This document shows positions 1 through 10,435 of a DNA stretch of 64,000 nt, piece after piece. A program made the translations under genes and the position numbers. Source of the DNA: Byssochlamys sp. IMV 00236 (lineage: Eukaryota > Ascomycota > Eurotiomycetes > Eurotiales > Thermoascaceae); contig MSJH02000823.1 of NCBI GenBank assembly GCA_001931875.2, positions 410,174 through 474,173 of the forward strand, in the 5' to 3' direction. The notes beneath the pieces are model-generated. The model was not told the origin of the DNA. It saw only the letters and a list, made by a program, of their open reading frames with translations, and ran no database searches. Positions within the stretch are counted from its first letter, which is position 1. Every line of letters starts with the position of its first letter.

Positions 1-156
1 GCAATATTGATCTCTACGAGCGAGACACCCGGCGCTATTCTGGAAGTAGACTAAGTTTCAGCTGTAGGGCTAATCCGGCACCACAGTAATGCTTCTTTCT
101 ATATCGTGAGACTTGGGGGTTATTTAATATTCAGCAGAGAGCTGATCTCAGCTGAC

Positions 157-180
157 AAAAAAAAAATAAAAAATAAAAAA
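157..180 (-). terminator. RNA polymerase III oligo(T) terminator of the tRNA-Pro gene
   Basis: A-rich runs on the plus strand give several T stretches of six or more on the minus strand, starting 8 nt after the tRNA 3' end. This is the expected position and composition of a Pol III terminator. Confidence 0.7.
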
Positions 181-187
181 GAGAACG

Positions 188-280
188 GCCCTAGCCGCGG
201 ATCGAACGCGGGACCTCGCGCAATATAGCTAAGCAAAGGGTTGACCCTAAGCGCGAATCATACCACTAGACCACCAGGGC
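188..280 (-). tRNA. tRNA-Pro (AGG), intron-containing
   Basis: Read on the minus strand, the 5' and 3' ends pair as a 7-bp acceptor stem with one G-U pair. The D-arm contains GGTCTAGTGGT (A box) and the T-arm contains GTTCGATCC (B box). The anticodon loop reads TTAGGG, placing AGG (complement of 246-248) as anticodon, so proline. The 93-nt length is explained by an intron of about 20 nt just 3' of the anticodon, the canonical position for nuclear tRNA introns. Intron boundaries are inferred from the stem; the isotype call is firm. Confidence 0.93.
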
Positions 281-1546
281 GTCTATTCACGTGACACTAA
301 AAATTAGATCGTTTCAAGTTGCCGATCTGATACCTTGTCTCGGCAAGTGTTAAGCTACCGCAATAAAAACAACATATAGACTGCATCTTTAGACAATTAA
401 AAGTTGCTCGAAAGGCTCTCCTGGGAAGTTCTCCTTGATGCTTGAGAATATCAATGACTCGCTTCGCTTGAAGGCCAGCATCCGTGGTCTTCAGATACGT
501 AGTCTGTCCTAGCCGGGCAAAGACAACATATAAATATTGTTCATGTTCCTCAAATGACACATGACGCTACTTGTGAAGATCTAAGATCACGGAAGCAAAG
601 ATTCTGAAGGAGCATACGAAACCGGAATGATTTTTGGATTGCTTGAAAACTAAAGGACACCGAAATCTACCAGCTATTTAAGTTCCTCGACTCTATCCCA
701 ATATTGCAGCTGCCTAGAGCTGAATTGAACCCCTGATCGAACCGTTCCACGGCTCTACTCCCGTCTTCATTGATCCAATGCAGGTGGATCTAGGTGGCTT
801 CCCGTTGCAGTCGGTATCCGGTTTGTATAGGGAAGCAGCAGGGTTGCAGCTCGCCGCAACAGAAGCCGCGGGATCTGACAGACTGGCTGACATCTGAAGT
901 TGGTCTCCATCAGATGCTTGTGCAATTTACTGCATGAGAAGGAAGTACTTCAACACATGCGACAGTCGAAAGTCGATTCTGGACTAGATAAGTAATATCT
1001 ACCGATATCAAGCTGAACCCTCCCGACATTTAGTTTTCAGCGCCTGCGAACCCAGACTGAATAACGTCGAAAAGGCCAGGACAATAGGAAAAGTTGCCGA
1101 GACAGAACAGGTCACGGACTCTCTCCTCAGAAGGGAGAATCTGATGAAAGGCAGCATTGATGTAATCGCGGACATTAACGAGGTACCACACGAGGGTGAC
1201 AAAGAGGGTGACACAGAGGCTTTCAATGTCAGTAAGATCACGCGTTATGAGACGCAGGTATTGGAGCAATGGGCGGTAATTCTATCTGAATCTTCGAGAA
1301 GAAGGGGAACAGAAGATGTAGACCAGTTTGAAAGACATTGACAGCGCGCACGCAGGATCTTAAAGCAGACTTGAAGCAACGTGCAGAGCACAAGATGAGG
1401 GTGGGTATGCTCTTCCTGATGGCTGCATTTGATTTCTCCGAATGCGAGCAACCTAGCCGGGGTTGCGTCGCCGGTTCTCCTCGTGGTCTACCCATCTGTT
1501 CGCACCAGAAGATAGTATTGAGAGTTTGCTCACTGAGAGAAGGTTC
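281..1546. other. Stretch without a recognisable gene
   Basis: Only short overlapping frames on both strands, mostly starting from non-ATG codons. No family resemblance was seen. The segment lies between the tRNA and the decayed HNH gene and may include its degraded 3' flank. Confidence 0.5.
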
Positions 1547-2531
1547 TCACCCTTCCCTAGCAAGTCCCCCGCTCATGTCTCCCAGATCGCGCTTAAGCGC
1601 TTCGATCGTTTTTCCGCCGGCGCTTAGATGTAAGATATTCCCAATGGCTGCATGAACTGCAAAGAGTGTTGGATGGGGAAGGGGATAATATCTCCCGTCA
1701 TGGCTTGTGAACGTAACAAACCTATCATGTGGCAAAAACACTAGATACCCGCTAGAAAATGTTGGAAATACTTTGAGAAAATATCGATTCGGGGTCTGCA
1801 TCGCTTCGAAAATAAAGTGAAACTTCCCAAACTGGCCGTGGAGTCCTTCAGCCATCATCATGATATTTTCTTCTCGATTCATAATAATGTCATCCGAAGA
1901 AAAGCCCACACGTGAGTGGAGGGCCAGGAAAGTATCGGTTGAGGTTAATCCACATTGTTGCATGCCTATATCGGTCATCTGTATCATTTTCCCGGAAGAC
2001 TCCTAAAGAAAACGGAATGATATGGGCAGTTTTCAAAGGATGGTCGATCGAGTCAGAGGGGCGTTGGTTGTAATATGAACTCCAAGCTTTTGACACCACA
2101 CACCTATATCCATCTCTTGCTAGACAGCGATCGCATAGTGGTTGTTGCTCATCCCTGCTAGCGCTATGGATATCTTCAATAGAATCTTCTACACCAAGGC
2201 AAGCAGATGGAGTTATAGCCTACTAAGTTGCCTTGCCCATCCAATCCAATGGTAGGTATTTGAAAAGGATTTCTCAAGAAATCTGCAATATCATCCTCGG
2301 GATGTAGTGGTTGATATTGAGCAAGCTTTCCATCTAGAGGTTGTTTGGTCTGGGAGAAAGTAGCGAAGACATTAGAGGGCATCTTGACATACGATAATAT
2401 AGTGGAATGCGAGCTAGATTAAACGGAGAGGTAGCTGGATAGGCTTCACTCATCATACCAGTTAATGGACCATAAGGGGAGATGAAGGTAAAAAGCCTAT
2501 CGGTAAAGTTGCAGTGAAGTTCCTGCGTCAC
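1547..2531 (-). pseudogene. Decayed fungal HNH endonuclease gene, frameshifted
   Basis: The minus strand carries the C-terminal half of a fungal HNH-nuclease protein in two frames. One frame (about 2099-1935) holds the histidine-bearing core TAHIIPFSLG followed by a WINLNRYFP segment. Homologous sequence then resumes in another frame (about 1940-1547) with ALHSRVGF, NREEN, LHGQFGKF, TFTSHDGRYYPLPHP and VHAAIGNILHLSA. The switch occurs inside RYFP/ALHSR and needs a single-base indel, with no plausible intron. Upstream, 2176-2531 has two more frames with N-terminal-like sequence and another frame switch near 2390. An intact relative lies at 4837-6224. I infer an inactivated gene; a sequencing indel is the alternative. 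Confidence 0.6.
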
Positions 2532-2862
2532 TTGATTCCTTTAACATTGAAAGACCCCCGCAGATCTATAGGTCCTGTTGGGCCTTAAGGGACAATTCTT
2601 GCACTCCAGGAAATGTAGACATGGAAAAGAAATAATGCAAAGGAACTGGACTTTTATTTTATACGGAGTGGTGTTGCAGGCAGTTGCAGGCAGGGACCGG
2701 CCAACTATAACCGATTTGGACTTCAGAGACAGTTCCAAGGTTGAAGAGACCACGTCACTACAGTAAGGTTTTAGGCTGAAAGCGTTAGACGCAATAGATT
2801 GTTGAAGTATATACCGATATCATTATCCAAATAACCACATTTCAAATATAGCTTAATAGATA
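2532..2862. other. Intergenic, nothing recognised
   Basis: Lies between the HNH remnant and the left hairpin repeat. Only short opposing frames without family features. Confidence 0.5.
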
Positions 2863-2906
2863 ATGTCGGAATCTGCCTACAGGCAGATTTCCTGTCGGGT
2901 TTCTCC
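2863..2906 (+). repeat. Left copy of an inverted hairpin repeat
   Basis: ATGTCGGA is followed by an exact stem AATCTGCC / GGCAGATT around a TACA loop, then TCCTGTCGGGT. The same architecture, with a different but still self-complementary stem, occurs in reverse orientation at 6445-6488. GATA precedes this copy (2859-2862) and GATA follows the other (6489-6492), as a 4-bp target duplication would. Confidence 0.7.
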
Positions 2907-3078
2907 CACGCCTTTCTGGCTCCTCCACCCACAGGGATAAATAGGCTGAGCTAGTTGCTAGATGAATCCAAGCTCAGCGAGCTTCGCTCCTCAGATAATG
3001 CTAGTTGTCTCAATTGTAGCACCGGATCCAACGACAGAGAGATGCAGTTAACAGTGAAAACATGTGATTACACCAGCC

Positions 3079-4310
3079 TTAAAAAGCCCTTATCTCCGCC
3101 TTCATAGCAACATCACCAGTAGGACCATATATCTGTACTCGGCCTTCTTTGCCGTCCTCTTCCAGGAACATACGGTATTCCTCCTCCGCGTATAGCGGAT
3201 TCGTAGCTCGATAAGAAATACTCTCAGGAACGATGGAAAATTCATCTGATTTGCCACCTTGACCTCGAACGTCTCGCCAGAAGTCAAGAATCGAAATTAG
3301 ATTCAGTGGTCCGTGGACAACGATGCTTTTGTGGCCTTCTACTTCCCGTGCCCAAGGCAGGGAATAGTGGATCTTATGCCCGTTGAAAGTGAGTGCAGAG
3401 AAACGGAACAGAGTGACGGGTGTCTGTTTCAAAGTTCGGACGTGTACCTTTGCTGTAGGAGAAGAAGGTTCTGGTGCAGGTTGTGATGGAGAAACATCAA
3501 CGCAAGGCTGTGGTGGATTATGTTTGGGCCCATCGGTAGGAAGAGCTTTCCGAAAGACCCAGTTCCTGTATGAAGACTTCCGTCAGCAAGCTTCCAAAAC
3601 ATATTCAATACAAGATGAAATTGATCAGGGAAAAATAGACACTGCTAGTTAAAGGCTAAACTCATCTTACTAGGTAGTTAAGTAATTACTTACCGTCGAT
3701 CAATAACCGCAACCCCATCTTCATTCTCAAACATCTTCTCCACACCAACAACAATCATCTCTTCGCCCGTTTTCCGCACCACCTTCGGCTCTGCAGACAA
3801 CACCTTGGTCGTCTCTCGAACTTCCTGTCCTACGCGGAGAGGATTCAACACTTCCCCATCTCTCCGTGGCCATCGCACCTCTCCACCTGCCCACATTCGT
3901 CTAGTAAACGGTGACTCTGGATTATACGATTTATCCGTGCCGTCTGCACCCAGTTCCCCTTCGAGAAAGGGAGGGGTAAAGTACGCCAGGTGATATCCAG
4001 GCGGGAGTGGAGTTCCCGCAGGAGGTGGTGCGGCATTGGATAGATGAGGAGAGTCAGCGTAGATCGTTGGGCGATTCAAAGTCAGAGAGAGTAGTTGCAA
4101 TTGGTTTGCATCGAGAGTCTGAGTGCGGGTTTGAGGACCCAAAGATGCAAATTTGGAGAGAAATGATGAGGCTACTGAAGCAGCGGACAGTGGGGACGAA
4201 TCGGATGTTGATGAACGGTATATAGAAGAACTGGAGAAATGACGCGCTCGAAGCGTGAAGGGATAGTTGAAATGGGTGATTTGCGTCATTGATGGCATTT
4301 TGGCAGTCAT
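3079..4310 (-). CDS. MaoC/hot-dog hydroxyacyl-thioester dehydratase-like protein (mesaconyl-C4-CoA hydratase/HTD2 type)
   Basis: Two exons, complement(3079..3565, 3694..4310), encode about 367 aa. The donor GTAAGT at 3693 and the CAG acceptor at 3566 give an in-phase Arg codon. The N-terminus (MTAKMPSMTQ...) is rich in Ser/Arg with few acidic residues, as in a mitochondrial targeting peptide. The central part has the PPGYHLAYFTPP and MWAGGEVRW segments of FAS1/MaoC-type dehydratases. Exon 2 has VTLFRFSALTFNGHKIHYS, matching the second hot-dog catalytic segment (Asn, His), and HGPLN. Family members dehydrate 3-hydroxyacyl thioesters in mitochondrial fatty acid synthesis or hydrate mesaconyl-C4-CoA; sequence alone does not separate these. 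It lies between the two inverted hairpin repeats. Met5 is an alternative start. Confidence 0.85.
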
Positions 4311-4836
4311 TATCGTGGAATGTTAAAGTACTCTTTTGCTTGCATTTTATTCATCAAGTAAAGCCTTTCTCACTTTCGGATTGATATGGTGCCTAAGCAA
4401 CGTTGCCGGTTCTCCGACCTCGCTCCAACCGGGGTCGCGCTAAAATGCGGAGAGAGCTAATCCACATCAGGATTAGCATAGGCAGAATGGATGGATGTAC
4501 CCGCTAGGTACTAGGTACCAGGTAGGTACCTACCTATAGGTATGAAGTCTCTCTTCTTTGTTCTTTTCTTTCACACTTCATCATACCGCACTTCTCTCTC
4601 TTCTTTCTTTCTTTCTCTTTTTTTCCTCAGTCATAAGTTTCGCGATATTTCACACCGCAGAAGGATTCTCTGGTTTCCTGACTCTTGCAACGTCGTCGGC
4701 TACCCAGCTTTACCTCGCTGTGTGTAGACCCTGCTGAGCTTCCTTCTGACCTATCGTCTAGACCTCATTCTTCTAACCTCATTTATATCCCTTCTGTCAT
4801 TTTGTCATCATTTCCGACATCATCACGGCGAACAAC
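4311..4836. promoter_or_regulatory. Divergent intergenic region with TAGGTACCTA palindromes and pyrimidine-rich leader
   Basis: Separates the leftward hydratase gene from the rightward HNH gene. Around 4505-4540 there are repeated ACTAGGTAC/AGGTAGGTACCTACCT motifs forming a local palindrome. From 4545 to 4625 the plus strand is a long CT-rich tract, typical of fungal core promoters and 5' leaders, ahead of the ATG at 4837. Confidence 0.5.
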
Positions 4837-6224
4837 ATGTCGGCCTTTGAGGAATTTCATCACGAAGAACGAGTGACGCTCATCGAAAATCTGGATCGAG
4901 CCCTCTCCGGAATGGCCAAGCTGAGCAGCGCAACCTGGGCATGTCTCTGGCTTTCAGATATAGAAAAACTGCGAGGCTTCGTAACTCGTGCAGAGACATG
5001 CCCCGAGGATATTCTTGCGCAGCTCGAGAATCATGATGTTGAGCATCTGAGGAAGTGTGAGTATTTCATCGTATTGTTTCTGATTGATGAAAATAATATG
5101 CTTGATGTAATCACTAACTTCATCAGGGACGTCTCCTCGTGTTCCTGCCTCCACCGCAACCTCCACCACCACAGTTCCTCGAAAACGCACAGCGACAGAG
5201 AGTCCCACGCGGCTGCCTCGACCAGTTCAGTCGTCGGTCACAAACCAGCGCTCCGAGGCTGCGAAGAATGCCGTAAGTTTTGACCATATCTCACCCCTTC
5301 TGCAAGATTATGACTTGGCCCACATTTCTGAACTGTGAGCTGTTTCATATCGTCTCTCACTTTTTATTAGACGCCTTGTATCCCTTCATGATAAATGCTG
5401 ATAACCTACAGTGTTCAGAGAGAGACAGGGGTGCTTGCATTATCGAAAAGGTGCAAGACCCCGTAGACAAATGTCACATTTTCCCCTTTGCCCTCGGAAA
5501 AGAACCGGAGGGATCGACGCAATTCCTCTTTTGGGCTAGGCTCAAAACCTATTGGAGTGCTGCGAAGATAGAAGCATGGAAGAGACAAGTGACGGGCCGT
5601 GATCGCACCGAACATTGTGCAAATTTGATATGTCTCTCTCCGTCGGCCCATCGTTTATGGGGCAAAGCAAGATTCGCATTGAAGCCTTTCGAACCTTCGG
5701 AGGACAAAAAAAAGATGGACCTCCAGTTTTTTTGGATGCCCACATACCAATATGCCAAAATCGCTCGGTTGACTACGCCCCCATCGATTCCCTCTGATCT
5801 AAGACATGGCAACTTGAACGCGAAACTGTGGAACGGCGATCAAGACAAACGTATTTTGTCTGGAGACATAATTACAATCACCACAGAGGACCCGGAGAAC
5901 CACCCATTGCCGTCGTTCGAGCTGTTACAAATGCAATGGGTCTTGAACAGAGTTGTTGCTATCAGTGGCGCAGCAGATGTGACTGACGACGAACTAGACG
6001 ATGATGACGATGCGTCAGGTGATATGTATCCTCTTCTGGAGGAGACACTGTCGTCCCCCTCGATGTCGGCTGTATTTTCCCAACCAGCTTCTCGACAGCC
6101 GTCTCAATCTCCGTCACGACAGCGCGGGACCAAAGAAAACCAATCGCCTCAAAGGTCTTCTTCGAAGGTTAGAGAGTTGCACGACACTTCCTCCACTAGT
6201 CCTCGACGCCTTCCTCTTCGCTGA
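4837..6224 (+). CDS. Fungal HNH endonuclease domain protein
   Basis: Three exons (4837..5056, 5127..5272, 5412..6224) encode about 392 aa. Introns have GTGAGT/CAG (70 bp, branch CTAAC) and GTAAGT/CAG (139 bp) and preserve phase. Exon 1 is a helical N-terminus. Exon 3 opens with CSERDRGACII, then DKCHIFPFALG, the core His segment of an HNH fold, and later TEHCANLICLSPSAHRLW with the expected Asn and second His. The C-terminal third is acidic (DDELDDDDD) and then Ser/Pro/Arg-rich, probably disordered. Such proteins are common and multicopy in Pezizomycotina and their biological role is largely unknown. A broken relative sits at 1547-2531. The right hairpin repeat begins about 220 bp past the stop. 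Confidence 0.85.
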
Positions 6225-6444
6225 TTTCTTTTCCCCGGGATCACTCACGGTTCTATGAAGTTTATTCCTGGTTCTTTTAGAATGCTCATTTTACACACTC
6301 ACAGATTTGTATTAAGTAGCTTATGATAACATATTATCTTTCTATTTCTCATTTTTTTTCTATAAACTATAGTATAGGCTAAAGTGTAGAGTGTTATAGA
6401 AAAAAGAAAAATAAAATCTAGAAGAGGAAAAAAGAGCAAGTAAA
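6225..6444. other. 3' flank of the HNH gene with a 12-bp inverted repeat
   Basis: AT-rich. TTTTTTCTATAA (6354-6365) and TTATAGAAAAAA (6394-6405) are perfect reverse complements around a 28-nt loop. This could form a hairpin at the mRNA 3' end or be part of a miniature element. Confidence 0.5.
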
Positions 6445-6488
6445 AGAGAGAGACCCGACAGGAGGCCTGCGTATGCAGGCTCCGACAT
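6445..6488 (-). repeat. Right copy of the inverted hairpin repeat
   Basis: On the minus strand it reads ATGTCGGA, stem GCCTGC / GCAGGC around an ATAC loop, then TCCTGTCGGGT followed by CTCTCTC. Outer blocks match the left copy at 2863-2906 exactly. The stem bases differ but remain paired, which suggests the hairpin itself matters. Confidence 0.7.
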
Positions 6489-6913
6489 GATATATTCCAT
6501 GAGCTTCCTGTACTTGGCGTTTAATTAGTAAAGGACTCGGGTGTCACGGCTGGCGTTAATCGTCATATCAGTTCTAACTACCTAGGTATTTCCTTAGTAT
6601 CCAAAGCGTTTAAGTCACGTTTCGACAGCTCGGATAACTACCGAGAAGAGAAGGCTTGGCCTGTGGTTTGTTCTCTACATTTTTCTAAACCGATATCGAA
6701 AGCTGGACAGACAATAATGATAGACAAGGTTCATATTTACATATCAATAACATACGTACATGCATACCCTGCGTCACACTAGACGAAAGGTAGAAGCTCT
6801 CATAGGGGGAATTGGGCCATTTGATGGGTATCTCGGTCAGTCGCAAACGCCGAAAAACGTAACGATAATTAGGTAGGAACGCATGCATCATAAAGCGGAT
6901 AGGCGCCTTCAGC
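6489..6913. other. Intergenic, 3' side of the acyl-CoA synthetase gene
   Basis: No gene recognised. Begins with the GATA copy next to the right hairpin repeat. The rest is short frames only. Confidence 0.5.
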
Positions 6914-9010
6914 TCAGAGCTTCACTTGTCCTGCATCGAGCCTGTCCCAGTCTTTCCTTTCAAATGGCACATATCTGTCACCCTGCAGCCAATAGAGCCG
7001 GTCCTTGGGAGAGACGAGCCCCGGGTTGACGCCTTCTATCCGGAGAGTATGCTTTTGCTGCTTGTTGTTCCCAGTAGCTTGCATGTCACTGGTGATGCGC
7101 AGGAAGAGAGGGACTGCATATTTGGGAAGATTCTTCAGTACGTAGGACGCCAGTGAACTGAGAGATTCCTGTGAAGGCTCGGGGGCACCAGTAGAAGTCT
7201 CAACTCCGTTTTTCAGGACCAGAGCTGCGCAGCCAGCCCGTCCATCATGGTGAGGCAATGCCACACCGTAGACATTCGCTTCCTGTACATCGGGATGCCC
7301 ACCAAGGACTTCAGCAACTTCGCTAGTGGACACATTCTCGCTCTTCCAACGGAAAGTATCACCGATCCGGTCTGAAAAGTACCATCGGCCTTCGTTGTCC
7401 CAGCGAATTGTATCTCCAGTACGGTACCATGCGTCACCTTTAGTGAACACGTCGCGCAAGATCTTGCTCTCGGTGGCTTTGGCGTTCTTGTAATACCCCT
7501 GGAATGTCTGCGACGGGTCTTGCGCATCCAGCGCATAGATTAACTCTCCGGGCTCACCTTTCGGCACTCTCTTGCAGAATCCGGTCTTGGGATCACGCCA
7601 GGGCGCTTCCGCTTCATGATCAACTTCCACGAAAGCAATACCACGTCCGAGAACCCATTGAGCAATGGTGCCGTTCCTTCCGACGGCACCTGCCGCAAAA
7701 TCGTTGGAAGACAGATTCCACGATCCAGACGTGCCTTCGGTGGCTGCGTAAAACTCGCCGATGGTCTCGATGCCAAAACGCTCCTTGACCTTGTTCCATA
7801 TGTCGGGACGTAGGCCGTTCCCGAAAGCTAAGCGGACGTTATTTTTCCTGTCGAGGTTCTCGCCAGTCCTGGGGTCAATTTCTGGTGGCACGGCGAGCAG
7901 ATAGCGCAGCGTCTCTCCAACGTATTGGATGATGGTGGCATTGTTATCGCGAACTTCCTTCCAGAAGTTCCTCGCAGAGAATCGACGGCCGATGATAATT
8001 GTTGTCCCAGAATTCAAGCAGGTGGTGAACCCCAGTAGAGAAGCTGACGAGTGGTATAGTGGCATACACTGGCAAACGTGAGTACTATGGTCCACCGGAA
8101 GGATAATGCAAGCGACTCACCGTATAGAATCGATCCGTTTTCTTTAGATCCAACCAGTTGCTAACGAAAATGCTGCCAGCCCAGCTTTTCTGCCAGCTGA
8201 CAATCGCTGGTTTGGGGAGCCCAGTAGTTCCGCTGGTGTAGACCAGCGTAGCGATGTCCCGAGCGGCCACACCAGTTCGCAGACTGTCGTCCTCCCGCAC
8301 GGGTGGAGTCTGGAGAATCTGAGATTCTACTTCTGGCGTATAGAAGACCACTTCGACGCCTCCTTCTCCATCCCTGAACGAGGGGGATGCGAATTCCCCC
8401 AGTTGCTCGGGGGAAAAGGAATCGCGAAGTTCATCCTCGACGAGCAGCAGACGTGCGGTCGACGCCTTCACGGAGTGTGTAAGAGGTTTCCCTCTCAGAT
8501 TGTAATTGATGAAGGCGGGGACAGCTCCAATGCTCCACAGTCCCATCCAGATGAAGAGAAAGGTGGACGAATTCATAAAGTCCATCGCCACGATCTCCCT
8601 CGGCTGGACTCGATGCGTGTTCCTGAAATATGTCCCGTAGCGCAAGGCTATCTCGTACGTCTCCTTGAAAGTCCATGTCTGGCCGTTGTACACGATGAAC
8701 GGATGATCGGCCGTCTTTGCGGACTGGGCGTGCTTTTCGAGCACGAAGAACAAGTTCAACCGATCGCGATACTCCGCCAAGCGGCGGCGAATTGTCAATT
8801 TGACCAGGGCGCTCACGAGACTCCAGTCGTACGCAAAAGCGAGCTTGGCGTCCAAATAGGCGAGAGACGCGACAGCCGCTGGGACTGCGACTTGTATTGG
8901 AATGTCTATGGATGTGAAGCAGACCGTTAGTTTTGGACTCAGGGGCGATTAATTATCTCACTGCTCATTATCGATCTGTACTCACCTGGAAGGCTTAGTA
9001 GGTGCGCCAT
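6914..9010 (-). CDS. fat1: FATP/FAT1-type very-long-chain acyl-CoA synthetase / fatty acid transporter
   Basis: Three exons, complement(6914..8068, 8121..8905, 8986..9010), encode about 654 aa. The first exon is only 25 nt (MAHLLSLP plus one base) and ends in GTGAGT. Both introns keep phase. Visible motifs: TLVYTSGTTGLPKP (P-loop of AMP-forming enzymes, residues ~250), CMPLYHSSASLLGF at the exon 2/3 junction, GEFYAATEG, YRTGDTIRW and the FATP signature around IGDTFRWKSENVST. It should activate long or very-long-chain fatty acids to CoA esters via an acyl-adenylate, at peroxisome, ER or lipid-droplet membranes. Length fits the family (about 620-670 aa). The C-terminus ends VKL, which is not a canonical PTS1, so peroxisomal targeting is uncertain. 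Confidence 0.93.
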
Positions 9011-10360
9011 TATAGGCAGTCTGGAGCAGAATTGGGATTATGGATGGCAATCCCAATCTATGAGATTCTAATAGGAGAACAATCTATGAGGGAAGGATAA
9101 AAGGGCATGAGAGTTGCAACTTTGTCGAAGCTAATTAGAATCCCCCAACGACGAGATTTCAGGCGAACAAAGAAGTTGACACGAGCCACCTCAAAAAGAA
9201 ACCACCGGTGGAAGGTGCGACCAGCGCTCTAGTTATAATAAATAATATACCAACTATTTAGTTACTAGAGGTAGAATTATTATTGTCTGGAGACGACGCC
9301 TCCGGGATCAGGATATGGAATGCCTCGGTTGGCTGACAGACCATATGAATGCGGTCGGCCGTTTAAACCCCAACGGCCGCCGATCATCTGGTGGCGCGGC
9401 GCATTGCGACCGTGCACGGTAGATAGCGGAGAGATTGTTGATGCAGAAGAAATAATAATCTGCCACTCTGCAGGTCACAGCATCATCATGCATTGCGTGC
9501 TTTTCTGTTCTTACTCTATTGAGATTTTCCAACCATATCCCAGAGTCTGTCAGCGATTCCAGGTGAGAACTAGGTAGATTGTCTGTACATACTTGTTTAT
9601 TATTATTATTGTCGATGCTTACTGGTACTTGTACCTGCACGTGGGCCCTCGGGACTTACCGCCAACCGCGTGGAGCTATGTAAGTAATCAAGTATGGTAT
9701 GGTAAGTTAAATATGTCCGGATGGGGAAGCCAACACGTGCTGTAAATAACAATACATATCCTACTCCGGCCTCGACGCCAATTATTCCATACCTCGGAGT
9801 TATATATTATTATCTAACACCAGTGCAGTAACCTATGGAATGCAACCCGTGTGCGGCCAATATTCCGGAAGGAAGGGTAATATTTTGTCGCAACTCTTTC
9901 GTTTTAAATTCCTCTCCATGTGAAGAAGACAGATTATTATTATATTTTTGAAGGCCAGATCTCTAAGCTTTGACTTCTGTTGGCGCACAAAGCGTACATC
10001 CAGGTTATCTGTCATATCATCTGCTTTAATGAGGCACTAATAATAGATTTAACCAGCGAGATCTATCACATCTAGATCTAGATTCTTTGACGGAAGTCGA
10101 CTACACGACTAGACCAAAAAGGAGAACTCCTTAGAGGTCTGGCCCCTAGGTCTGATATTCTTTTTATAGTTACGAGATACAGTAAACATGGGTCCAAACC
10201 CTTATAACTACCTAACTAGAATCGAGCAAGCAACCAAGCAGTCTTGATATATCAGCTAGGTGATTCAATATTATGACCGTTCTTCTGTGCTCTGGATTCG
10301 ACAACTCACGCTACCTACTCGATTTTATTAGTCTGTTATGAAACTATCCGTCCAACCAGA

Positions 10361-10394
<34 letters not shown>

Positions 10395-10435
10395 CAGTCT
10401 AGTGATATATCCAGCTTCTGTCTTTATTGTATCAT
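9011..10435. other. Intergenic with (TA)n tract and a dispersed 20-bp repeat
   Basis: No gene recognised. Contains a (TA)n run at 10364-10391 and the 20-mer at 10112-10131 that recurs in inverse orientation at 27358-27377. Both frames over 9308-9640 are open but opposed and featureless. Confidence 0.5.
10112..10131 (-). repeat. Dispersed 20-bp repeat with Pol III A-box-like flank, copy 1
   Basis: GACCAAAAAGGAGAACTCCT matches the reverse complement of 27358-27377 exactly. Read on the minus strand, the sequence runs into TGGTCTAGTCG, which fits the A-box consensus TRGYNNANNNG. A degenerate B-box-like GGTTAAATC follows about 70 nt later. A decayed tRNA-derived repeat is possible; an LTR fragment is an alternative. 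Confidence 0.4.

Noticed and set aside
2863..6492. Calling the whole 3.6-kb interval a composite transposon
   Set aside because: It encloses a conserved hydratase gene with ordinary splicing, no transposase is present, and a 4-bp GATA match can be chance. Kept as a finding only.
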